DNA from: Alphaproteobacteria bacterium | GTDB taxonomy: Bacteria > Pseudomonadota > Alphaproteobacteria > Rs-D84 | Direction: 5' to 3' | Assembly (NCBI GenBank): GCA_016285415.1 | Contig: JAEEQU010000040.1 | Location: forward strand, 1 to 9,144 | Length of the DNA stretch: 9,144 nt | Translations under genes and position numbers: made by a program | Notes under the pieces: model-generated | The model's database searches: none | What the model was told of the DNA's origin: nothing | What the model saw: only the letters and a program-made list of their open reading frames with translations | Shown: positions 1 to 6,875 of the stretch, piece after piece | Numbering within the stretch: the first letter of the stretch is position 1 | Layout of the letters: each line of letters opens with the position of its first letter

Positions 1-750
1 ATCCATTGGTTTTTTGCCCGCGGGTTGCACAGTCACAATTTCCCATTTATCGACATTAATTTTGGTTGCTAGTATTTTAACATCTATACCATTAATCTTG
101 GTTCGCCCGCCACCCAATGCACGCACCAAATTATGAATTTGAATTGGTGATTTTTTCCAATCTATAATTTCATCGTATACGGTGGTTTTAGCCGTATAGA
201 CGATTTTTCCACTTTGTTTTTTCGGAATATATTTATCAGGGTTTTCCATATATTCCAAAATCATACTTGTTCCAATTTTTGAAACTTTTTCTTCCACTGT
301 TTTATTTGTGTCATTTATATCTATATTAAATTTCTGACACATTAAAATATCACCCGCATCCAATTCATCTGTCATTTTTATTAAACACACACCGCTTTCC
401 GTGTCACCGTTCATAATTGCAGTTCTGATTGGCGATGGCCCACGATAACATGGCAACAAACTTGGGTGCAGATTTATACACGGTGCGGAATTCAATATAT
501 TATCACGCAATATTGCCCCATATGCCGCCACAAATACCATATCAGGTTGAAAATCATATTCGCTGAGTTTGTGATATACCGGAATATTTTTTGATTCTGC
601 CCAAATATGCACCGGCGATTTTGTTATAATATGCTTGCGGCCAACTGGCTTTGGTACACGCGTAAATACAGCAATAACATCATGATGCATCGCAATTGCA
701 TCAAAAATTGGCACAACAAAATCTGGGGTTCCCATTAAAACAACTTTCAT
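1..750 (-). CDS. fmt: Methionyl-tRNA formyltransferase, 3' end cut by window edge
   Basis: Transfers a formyl group from 10-formyl-tetrahydrofolate to Met-tRNA(fMet) in the cytoplasm, making the initiator tRNA. The 250 codons in view run open to the left edge, so the C-terminal tRNA-binding part is incomplete. The N-terminus MKVVLMGTPDF is the family's opening strand and loop. The formyltransferase signature NLHPSLLP places the catalytic Asn at about residue 93 and His at about 95. The segment LDAGDIL supplies the catalytic Asp at about 131. The VGRK...SPVHIWA stretch (residues 26-41) matches the tRNA acceptor-reading loop. The second domain begins around IDWKKSPIQIHNLVRAL. The ATG overlaps the def stop by four bases (ATGA), with AAGG upstream inside def, indicating translational coupling. 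def-fmt pairing is the classic arrangement, so identity is very secure. Confidence 0.96.
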   Translation of the reverse strand, partial: MKVVLMGTPDFVVPIFDAIAMHHDVIAVFTRVPKPVGRKHIITKSPVHIWAESKNIPVYHKLSEYDFQPDMVFVAAYGAILRDNILNSAPCINLHPSLLPCYRGPSPIRTAIMNGDTESGVCLIKMTDELDAGDILMCQKFNIDINDTNKTVEEKVSKIGTSMILEYMENPDKYIPKKQSGKIVYTAKTTVYDEIIDWKKSPIQIHNLVRALGGGRTKINGIDVKILATKINVDKWEIVTVQPAGKKPMD

Positions 751-1253
751 TTATGCCGCCTTACTTTACGCATGACCATTTCCCGCTTTGCTGGGGGCAG
801 ATAGTCAATAAACAATATCCCATCAAGATGATCTGTCTCGTGCTGGGCGATACGCGCCATTATCCCAGACATTTCCGCCGCATATTTTTGCCCGTCATCC
901 CCAGTCCATTCAATTGTAACAACCGCGGGTCGTGTAACATTGGCATACACCGGCAAATCATCTGGGCCAAGTACGGACAAACACCCCTCTTCTATCACTG
1001 CGGTATCTGTACTGCGTGATGTGATAACTGGGTTTATCATCTTAAATACTTCCCCATTATCAGGATTCATCATAACCAAGAAACGTTTTGTGATTCCGAC
1101 CTGGGGCGCCGCAAGCCCAACGCCATTTTGTTCACGCATCATTTTGACCATTTCATCCATGCTATCCAAAATTTCAGACGTAATAACATCAACGGGAGAA
1201 CATTTTTCACGCAACACCAAATCACCACAAAGTTTCATTTGCAAATTACTCAT
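747..1253 (-). CDS. def: Peptide deformylase
   Basis: Metallohydrolase that removes the N-formyl group from nascent proteins, the counterpart of the formyltransferase encoded immediately downstream. The protein has 168 residues, the usual size. All three family motifs are present: GVGLAAPQ (residues 44-51), EGCLS (89-93, metal-ligand Cys91) and QHETDHLDG (137-145, metal ligands His138 and His142, catalytic Glu139). The residue after EGCLSV is Leu rather than the common Pro, followed by a slightly longer GPDD loop, a modest variation. The ATG lies inside the end of rmuC (8-base overlap, ATGAGTAA) and the stop overlaps the fmt start, so expression is expected to be coupled on both sides. An AGAG about 8 bases upstream is the only, weak, ribosome-binding signal, consistent with coupling. 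Confidence 0.97.
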   Translation of the reverse strand: MSNLQMKLCGDLVLREKCSPVDVITSEILDSMDEMVKMMREQNGVGLAAPQVGITKRFLVMMNPDNGEVFKMINPVITSRSTDTAVIEEGCLSVLGPDDLPVYANVTRPAVVTIEWTGDDGQKYAAEMSGIMARIAQHETDHLDGILFIDYLPPAKREMVMRKVRRHK

Positions 1254-2466
1254 CTTTGTACTCTATTGCTATCTTTTTATTTGTTGTTATACCGCTTTTA
1301 TCCTTAATTTTATCAAACCACGTAGACATATTACCCTTGCCTTCGGACAATTGCTTTAACGCGGTATCATAAGATTTACGCGCACTTTCAATGCTGTTAC
1401 CAACCGAATTGAAACTGTCAATAAACCCACAGTATTTTTCATATAATTTATTTACCATATCCATAACTTCGGCAACATTTTTACTCTGTCGGTCCAGTTT
1501 CAATAACATTTCAACAGTTTTTAACATTGGAAACAACAGCGAAGATGTAATCAGCGCAACATTTTGTTTTTGGGCCGATGCATAAAGTTCTGGTTTTTTA
1601 CGCATCGCAAGGATATATGCAGATTCCAATGGCATAAACATAAATACATAATCCAATCCAGAATCTTTGACTTTCTTTTGATATTCTTTGCTGGACAGTT
1701 CATCTATATGATTTTGTGTTGCCACAATAAATTCATTTGCATATCTTTCGCGCGACGCATCATCTTCGGCATTTTCATAGTTTAAATAACTTTCCATTGA
1801 TACCTTGGAATCAATAATAATGCGTTTATTGTTCGGCAGATTCACAATGAAATCAGGACGGATATTTTTTCCATCATCCACATGCGAAAATTCTTCACGC
1901 ACATAGTCAACACCTTCAACAAAACCCAACATTTGCAAAATATTTTCCAAATATGTTTCACCCCAACACCCTTGGGTCTTTTTATTTTTCAATGCATTGG
2001 CCAAATTGGTTGCTTCGTGCTGAAGAGAATCGCTTTTCGCAATCATATTTTTTATTTGTTCATCTATACTGGTTTTATTTTCAGTAGATGTTTTCAATAT
2101 TTCACTTATTTTCTTTTCAAACCCGTCTTTAAGCGCCTTCATTTCATCTTGCATTGGTCCCAATACGGTTTTCTGCGTTCCAACCACGGATTCCTTTTGT
2201 TTTTCAATCAGTTCTGCCGATACCGCCTTGAAATCATTAAGCATTTTTTCCCGCACCCCAGCCAATGTTTCGGCCTCTTTCTTGTTTTCAGCGGCCTCTC
2301 TAACCAATGCCAAATTATCACGACGCAGGTTTTCAATATCTTGTTTTTGCTGATTTAACAGGGCGTTATATTGTGCCAATTTCGTATTATCATCTTTTTT
2401 TGGTCGCAGAACAAACACGGCGATTCCGCCGAACAAAAAACCAATAATAAATGCGACTATGTTCAT
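1246..2466 (-). CDS. rmuC: RmuC family protein (DNA recombination/maintenance)
   Basis: RmuC proteins are linked to limiting DNA rearrangement and carry a PD-(D/E)XK nuclease-like core; their exact biochemical role is not settled. The chosen start gives 406 residues. An N-terminal membrane anchor covers about residues 3-20, followed by a long charged coiled coil (about 28-160). The core follows: GCWGETYLE (166-174), RPDF (203-206) and IIDSK (217-221). These supply the likely acidic/Lys set Glu170, Asp205, Asp219 and Lys221. The C-terminal part is helical. The frame can be extended ten codons to a TTG at 2496. The ATG at 2466 is preferred because GGAG lies seven bases before it and a consensus -10 box covers 2488-2493, leaving the TTG upstream of the likely transcript start. 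It is first in the rmuC-def-fmt unit and overlaps def by eight bases. Confidence 0.93.
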   Translation of the reverse strand: MNIVAFIIGFLFGGIAVFVLRPKKDDNTKLAQYNALLNQQKQDIENLRRDNLALVREAAENKKEAETLAGVREKMLNDFKAVSAELIEKQKESVVGTQKTVLGPMQDEMKALKDGFEKKISEILKTSTENKTSIDEQIKNMIAKSDSLQHEATNLANALKNKKTQGCWGETYLENILQMLGFVEGVDYVREEFSHVDDGKNIRPDFIVNLPNNKRIIIDSKVSMESYLNYENAEDDASRERYANEFIVATQNHIDELSSKEYQKKVKDSGLDYVFMFMPLESAYILAMRKKPELYASAQKQNVALITSSLLFPMLKTVEMLLKLDRQSKNVAEVMDMVNKLYEKYCGFIDSFNSVGNSIESARKSYDTALKQLSEGKGNMSTWFDKIKDKSGITTNKKIAIEYKDE

Positions 2467-2487
2467 AACCGAACTCCATTTTTCCCG

Positions 2488-2515
2488 ATTATACAATAAA
2501 AAACCTAAAATTCAA
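2488..2515 (-). promoter_or_regulatory. Sigma70-type promoter of rmuC-def-fmt
   Basis: On the minus strand a perfect TATAAT (2488-2493) is preceded by TTGAAT (2510-2515) at a 16-base spacing. The expected start of transcription is near 2481, giving a leader of about 15 bases that contains the GGAG ribosome-binding site (2474-2477) used by the ATG at 2466. This promoter explains the rmuC start choice and could drive all three overlapping genes. Confidence 0.72.
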
Positions 2516-2543
2516 GCCACCCAAAATATAATAATTGAATCAT
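2505..2543 (-). other. 12-codon mini-ORF with strong Shine-Dalgarno (speculative)
   Basis: Reading leftward, GGGGAGG is followed four bases later by an ATG and a 12-codon frame (MIQLLYFGWLEF) that stops at 2505-2507. It lies between the phosphatase gene and rmuC and overlaps the -35 region of the rmuC promoter. It would only be translated from transcripts reading through from the phosphatase gene. The ribosome-binding signal is the only support; a chance occurrence is quite possible. Confidence 0.2.
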
Positions 2544-2551
2544 ATAACCTC

Positions 2552-2567
2552 CCCGCTATACAGCGGG
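2552..2567. other. Short GC-rich hairpin downstream of the phosphatase gene
   Basis: CCCGCT and AGCGGG form a perfect six-base-pair stem with a four-base loop, 17 bases past the phosphatase stop. In the direction of that gene the stem is followed by GAGG rather than a T-tract, so it does not look like an efficient intrinsic terminator for it. On the plus strand it is followed by only four T. It could protect the 3' end of the phosphatase transcript or act as a weak terminator against antisense transcription. Confidence 0.4.
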
Positions 2568-2584
2568 TTTTGTGGAAATTTATC

Positions 2585-3181
2585 TTATTTCGGCAGACCC
2601 GTTTTACGATTTATCCAAACCTGTCTATCGGCAATTTCCATCATTGGCATATCACTTCTGCTATCCGAATAAGCACGCACTACGTGCGGGATAAAACCAT
2701 TTTCACGCGCCCATTCATCCATCGCATATACCTTATTCTTACCAACGCACAAAAATTTATATTTCCACGGTTTCTTTTTGAACATTTTGGAACAAATAAC
2801 CGCATCAAAACCCATATCATCTACTAATTTTGGGATTAAGTAATCTGGCGATGCAGATAACAACAACACTTTATTCCCAGCAGATTTTTCTTCGGCAACT
2901 TTTTCAGCCGCCCACCCAAAACGGTTACGGCGATGCCGTTTTATAACTTCTGGGGCGAAACACCGTACCATATCAGCCGTGATAAATCGCCGACTGTATT
3001 CACGCCAATGTATACCCAATGGCTTAAACAAACGCCATATCATAGAAAATCCAATCAATGGCAGAAAAAACCAAGGGCGTAATTTATGTCTAAAACAATA
3101 CCGCGCAAACACCAAATTTGAATCAGGCCAAGACAGTGTCCCATCAAAATCAAACAGTACAACATCTACTGGTTTTTGCAT
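2585..3181 (-). CDS. HAD-IB family phosphatase, PgpC-like
   Basis: Probable phosphomonoesterase of the haloacid dehalogenase superfamily, 198 residues. Motif I is FDFDGT with nucleophile Asp11 and acid/base Asp13. Motif II is LLLSAS with Ser109. A Lys near 148-150 would serve as motif III. Motif IV is AYSDSRSD with Asp173 and Asp177. The YSDS form of motif IV, the following stretch ending WINRKTGL, and a hydrophobic segment at about residues 36-52 after motif I recall E. coli PgpC (phosphatidylglycerophosphatase C), which makes phosphatidylglycerol at the inner membrane. A lipid-phosphate substrate is therefore a reasonable inference, but a serine-phosphate or other small substrate is possible. 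The ATG at 3181 has AAGGG six bases upstream, and the gene has its own promoter and no co-directional partner closer than rmuC. Confidence 0.82.
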   Translation of the reverse strand: MQKPVDVVLFDFDGTLSWPDSNLVFARYCFRHKLRPWFFLPLIGFSMIWRLFKPLGIHWREYSRRFITADMVRCFAPEVIKRHRRNRFGWAAEKVAEEKSAGNKVLLLSASPDYLIPKLVDDMGFDAVICSKMFKKKPWKYKFLCVGKNKVYAMDEWARENGFIPHVVRAYSDSRSDMPMMEIADRQVWINRKTGLPK

Positions 3182-3204
3182 TTCACACCCTTTTTTATAA
3201 TGAT

Positions 3205-3232
3205 ATTATAACGCGCGCCAAAAATATCGCAA
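3205..3232 (-). promoter_or_regulatory. Promoter of the HAD phosphatase gene
   Basis: A perfect TATAAT on the minus strand (3205-3210) has TTGCGA (3227-3232) 16 bases upstream, four of six matches to the -35 consensus. Transcription should begin near 3198, leaving a leader of roughly 17 bases with the AAGGG ribosome-binding site. The -35 element starts only two bases beyond the efflux-operon terminator, so the intergenic region is fully used. Confidence 0.6.
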
Positions 3233-3234
3233 AC

Positions 3235-3259
3235 AAAAATGGGGTCATACCCCATTTTT
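3235..3259 (-). terminator. Intrinsic terminator of the efflux operon
   Basis: A perfect ten-base-pair stem (arms 3235-3244 and 3250-3259, core GGGG/CCCC) with a five-base loop begins at the stop codon of the RND permease. Leftward it ends in ATTTTTGTTTG, giving the U-tract. The plus-strand side also carries a T-run, so it may work in both directions. It separates the efflux operon from the phosphatase promoter. Confidence 0.85.
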
Positions 3260-6200
3260 TATTTTCTTTTCAACCGTTGACGCAATCTTTCCATTGCAAA
3301 GAATAACGCCGGTGTCAATGTAAAGGTCCAAATCAAACTTGCCCCCATACCACCAATCATAACCGCCGCCATCGCAGATTTCATACCATCGGCACTCCAC
3401 AATTGTGGTAACATCCCCGCCATGACCGCGATAGATGTCATCAACACCATGTTCTTTTTATCGCTCAGTTCACTCCACATTGCTGTCTTGATATTTTCGC
3501 CATTATTTATTCGTTTTATTGTCGGTTCCAATACCAAAATATTATTATTCACCACCAAACCAACCAACATAACAAATGCAAGCATCGCCCCCACATTCAT
3601 TGACGCACCCGACAAGAACAACAAGGTGAATACGCCGGCAAAACTGGTTAAAATAGATGTCGCAATCGTGAACGGATGAATCAGTGAATTCAAAATCGCC
3701 GCCAATAACATAAATGTTAGTACGGTTGCCAATAAAAACGCTGTTCCGATTTCCCCTGTGGTTTCTGATTGTATTTCCGCCATACCACCAAATTCATATC
3801 CATAACCCTGTTTCCAATCTATTTTATTTAGTGCGTTAACTATCTTTGTTTGGACGGGACCACTGGTTGATTTACCAAGGTTTATATCTATTTCTGTTAT
3901 ACGATTTTTATCCAAGCGACTAATATCTGGGGTTGCTTGAACCGTTTCAATTTTTCCCAATTGTGACAACGCCACCATACCTTTTTGAGAATTAACCAAA
4001 ACATCATCAAACATATTTTGCCATTTGAACGGACGCGCGAATTCCAATACGATTGGGTATTCTTCGCCATTTTCCTTGTATTTATATGTGTCGTTGCCAT
4101 ACAACGCAGAACGCAATACTGTCCCCGCATATGAATTTTTTATACCCCAATAATCCATCTTATCAGGATCTGGAATAAACTGAATCTCGTTTCCTGGGGT
4201 TTGTTGTGCGAATACGGCGGTTTGAACCTCTGGGATATTGTTTATTGCATCCAATGCCATTGTTGCATATTGCGTACGCAACGCATCGTCTTCGCCATGT
4301 ATATTTAAAACAATATCAGATGATATTACCGAAGACAAGCCTTCACCCGCACGAATTTGAATTTCTACATCTGGAATCTTTGATAATTCTGGCAATAATT
4401 CGCGTGCAATTTTTTTATCACTTTTTCGGCGTGTTTCCCTATCCGCCAGTTTAATTTTAACGGCGATATTTTGTAATCCCTTGTCCCCGATTTTTACCGA
4501 TGTAGATTTTATTTCTGGAACATCATGCAGAATTTTTTCTATTTTTTCCGCAATCGCTTCTGATTTTTCATACGTCGCCCCCATTGGCGCACGTGCCGTA
4601 ATATTGATTTCATTTGCATCGGTTGCCGGACTAAATTCATTTCCGGTAAAACCTGTTAAAAACACCGATATAACCAATGTCAAAAATGCCATCAAAATAA
4701 CACGGCCCGAATGTTTATATTGAAATGCGAACCATTTATTTAACCAATTTCGTTTTTTCTCTTCAACTTTTGCGACCTTTTTAACCTTAACAATACGCAA
4801 AATTTTGGCAATCATCATCGGGGTCAATGTAAACGAAAACACCAAAGATAATAATGTCAGATATACAACCGTCATACCAAATTGCATCATAAACTTACCA
4901 ACAATTCCGCCCATAAACGCCAACGGCAAAAACACCACAACATTTGTTCCGACCCCGGCCAACACCGAAACCGCAACACGTTTTGTACCGTCTATGGCGG
5001 CATCTTCGGCCGTTTTCCCCGCGCGCATTTCTTGCAAGGCAGCTTCTATCAAAATAATTGCGTTTGACACCAATGTCCCCAACGCCGATGAATACGCCAA
5101 CAATGTCATCGCGTTAATTGTAAACCCATTGGCATCAACAAAGAATAAGCCTGCAATCAAAGACGCCGGTATCACAACGCCCGCAATAATCGTTGAACGC
5201 CAATTTCTTGTAAACGCAAGTAACACAATAATCGTAAATATAACACCAAGAATAATTCCGTTTATAGTATTTGATGTCTCATTAGAAACTACTATGGATG
5301 AATCCGAAATTACCTCCATTGTGGCACCTGGGACATGCGCGTTCAAATCTGCCTGAAACGTCGGTAAATTCTTTTGTAAATCGCGCGATATTTTAACCGC
5401 GTTTCCATCTGTTGCCTTTATCACAGACGCAATAACAACCGGATTACCATTAAACCGCGCCCCCGTATCTAAATCACGCGCCGAATCGGTAACCGTTGCA
5501 ATATCTGATAATTTAAAATTTTGACCTTCACCGGTCGTAATATGCAGTTCTTTAATTGCATCAACCGATGCGAATTCACCAATAAAACGCACATTTGACG
5601 AATCGGGTCCAAATTCTATTTTACCGCCTGGGACATTTAAATTATTTGTTCCCATCGCCGTAATAACATCTGTCATTGTAACCCCATACGCCGCCATGGT
5701 TTGTGGATTTAATGCAACACGAATCGCACGCTTTTCACCACCAAAGATAGATACACTGGCCACACCATTTAGCGATGTTAATTTATTTGCCAATATATTA
5801 TCCGCATATTCTTGCAGGTCGCGCAATGATGAACCACTTAATGCGATATCAACCACAGATGTCTGTAATGGATTTAATTTTTCAATAACTGGCTGTTTTA
5901 AATCTGTTGGGAATTCCGACGCAAGCGCATCTATTTTTGATTTAACTTCACTTGCCTTGTCATTAACATTTACGCCCAAATTAAATTCTGCCATCACATA
6001 TCCGCTATTTTCATATGCATGGGATGTCAGTTTTTTAAGTTCTGGAACCTGGGACATTGCGTCTTCGGCCTTTTTAATAACCTGCGATTCTATTTCCGAT
6101 GGGGCCGCCCCTGGATAAATAAACGTCGCCGTAACCATTGGAAAATCCAACGCCGGCGTCCGTTCAACATTCATACGTGGGTATGCAACAAAACCCAACA

Positions 6201-6261
6201 CAACAAACAACAAAACAAACATAACTGTTGTAACAGGACGCTTTACAAAGAACTTTAACAT
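3259..6261 (-). CDS. RND (HAE1-like) efflux permease, atypical TM4
   Basis: Inner-membrane RND pump subunit of 1000 residues, slightly short of the usual 1030-1050. It has the standard plan: TM1 at about 8-28, a large periplasmic loop, TM2-TM6 at about 331-487, TM7 at about 520-537, a second loop, and TM8-TM12 at about 838-990. Family markers include the N-terminal KRPV, PGAAPSEIE (50-58) and the TM10 segment GLVVNNNILVLE (901-912). Against AcrB, the TM4 proton-relay pair D407/D408 aligns with Ser399/Asn400 (GTLVSNAIILIE). The K940 position is Asn905 and the R971 position is Lys935, while T978 is kept (Thr942). Energy coupling may therefore differ from AcrB, or this may be one subunit of a heteromeric pump. 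It is last in the marR operon, 15 bases after the adaptor-like gene, with GGGGGA before the ATG. Substrate unknown. Confidence 0.93.
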   Translation of the reverse strand: MLKFFVKRPVTTVMFVLLFVVLGFVAYPRMNVERTPALDFPMVTATFIYPGAAPSEIESQVIKKAEDAMSQVPELKKLTSHAYENSGYVMAEFNLGVNVNDKASEVKSKIDALASEFPTDLKQPVIEKLNPLQTSVVDIALSGSSLRDLQEYADNILANKLTSLNGVASVSIFGGEKRAIRVALNPQTMAAYGVTMTDVITAMGTNNLNVPGGKIEFGPDSSNVRFIGEFASVDAIKELHITTGEGQNFKLSDIATVTDSARDLDTGARFNGNPVVIASVIKATDGNAVKISRDLQKNLPTFQADLNAHVPGATMEVISDSSIVVSNETSNTINGIILGVIFTIIVLLAFTRNWRSTIIAGVVIPASLIAGLFFVDANGFTINAMTLLAYSSALGTLVSNAIILIEAALQEMRAGKTAEDAAIDGTKRVAVSVLAGVGTNVVVFLPLAFMGGIVGKFMMQFGMTVVYLTLLSLVFSFTLTPMMIAKILRIVKVKKVAKVEEKKRNWLNKWFAFQYKHSGRVILMAFLTLVISVFLTGFTGNEFSPATDANEINITARAPMGATYEKSEAIAEKIEKILHDVPEIKSTSVKIGDKGLQNIAVKIKLADRETRRKSDKKIARELLPELSKIPDVEIQIRAGEGLSSVISSDIVLNIHGEDDALRTQYATMALDAINNIPEVQTAVFAQQTPGNEIQFIPDPDKMDYWGIKNSYAGTVLRSALYGNDTYKYKENGEEYPIVLEFARPFKWQNMFDDVLVNSQKGMVALSQLGKIETVQATPDISRLDKNRITEIDINLGKSTSGPVQTKIVNALNKIDWKQGYGYEFGGMAEIQSETTGEIGTAFLLATVLTFMLLAAILNSLIHPFTIATSILTSFAGVFTLLFLSGASMNVGAMLAFVMLVGLVVNNNILVLEPTIKRINNGENIKTAMWSELSDKKNMVLMTSIAVMAGMLPQLWSADGMKSAMAAVMIGGMGASLIWTFTLTPALFFAMERLRQRLKRK

Positions 6262-6276
6262 TACAAATCCCCCACT

Positions 6277-6873
6277 TTATTTGACGTTTATTTTTTGACC
6301 TGCGGTGACCTTGGACAATATGATTACATCACCATCTTGTAATTCACCAACGATGCATGCATATTCGGAATCTTTGGCCACAATGGTCACACTGCGCATG
6401 GCCGCCACATCGCCATTTACGACCATAACCGCACCATCACGCACCGCATACAACGGAACAAAATATCCGTTCTTTTTAATTGAAACATAGCGCACCCCAT
6501 CACCAACCCCACGTGTCCGCACAACATGCATTCCTGTATCCAAATCAATAGATGACGATACCGATACAATCTCACCATCTTCTATCTTCTGACCAGATTT
6601 TAGATTTGCCCGATAATCACCCGAAACATATGCACGATTATTTTTTATATCAATTGGGATTTTTATGAAATCATCTTGGCGTTTTGCAACCATGGTTTCA
6701 ATCGATACACCATCCGATTGTGCAATCCGTATTGGATTGAATACTTCCATTCTGGATTCTATGGCAACCATAACAAAACGATACACAAACCATAGCGCAA
6801 TTAGCACAAAAACCGCCGTATAGACGATTTTTTTTATTTTTTTATCATCATAATTTTTTCCAAATATTTTCAT
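6277..6873 (-). CDS. Short membrane-anchored periplasmic adaptor-like protein
   Basis: At 198 residues this is about half the length of normal RND adaptors (membrane fusion proteins). It has a basic N-terminus and a single membrane anchor at about 15-37 without a lipobox. A beta-rich periplasmic part resembles only the membrane-proximal end of an adaptor. The SIDLDTGMHVVRTRG region (about 108-122) recalls the strand carrying 'D..TGt..VRa' in the beta-barrel domain. FVPLYAVRDGAVMVV through GELQDGDVIIL (about 138-186) recalls the membrane-proximal domain ('vP..Av..G..V', 'GL..GD.Vi'). No helical hairpin and no paired lipoyl halves are visible. It sits between tolC-like and RND genes, two bases after the former and 15 before the latter, so an adaptor role is strongly implied by context. 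Identity as a homologue is moderate; a lipoyl-like reading of residues 80-105 cannot be excluded. Confidence 0.7.
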   Translation of the reverse strand: MKIFGKNYDDKKIKKIVYTAVFVLIALWFVYRFVMVAIESRMEVFNPIRIAQSDGVSIETMVAKRQDDFIKIPIDIKNNRAYVSGDYRANLKSGQKIEDGEIVSVSSSIDLDTGMHVVRTRGVGDGVRYVSIKKNGYFVPLYAVRDGAVMVVNGDVAAMRSVTIVAKDSEYACIVGELQDGDVIILSKVTAGQKINVK

Positions 6874-6875
6874 GA

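Noticed and set aside
1882..2358. Plus-strand open frame of 158 codons inside rmuC
   Set aside because: Phe- and Cys-rich composition is the complement of the Lys/Glu-rich coiled coil of RmuC; no ribosome-binding site or family motif.
2552..2571. Intrinsic terminator for the phosphatase gene
   Set aside because: In the gene's direction the stem is followed by GAGG, not a T-tract; kept only as a hairpin of unknown role.
4805..5356. Plus-strand open frame of 183 codons inside the RND gene
   Set aside because: It is antisense to well-supported transmembrane and loop coding sequence, has low-complexity Asn/Thr/Ile/Ala composition and matches no family; a shadow frame.
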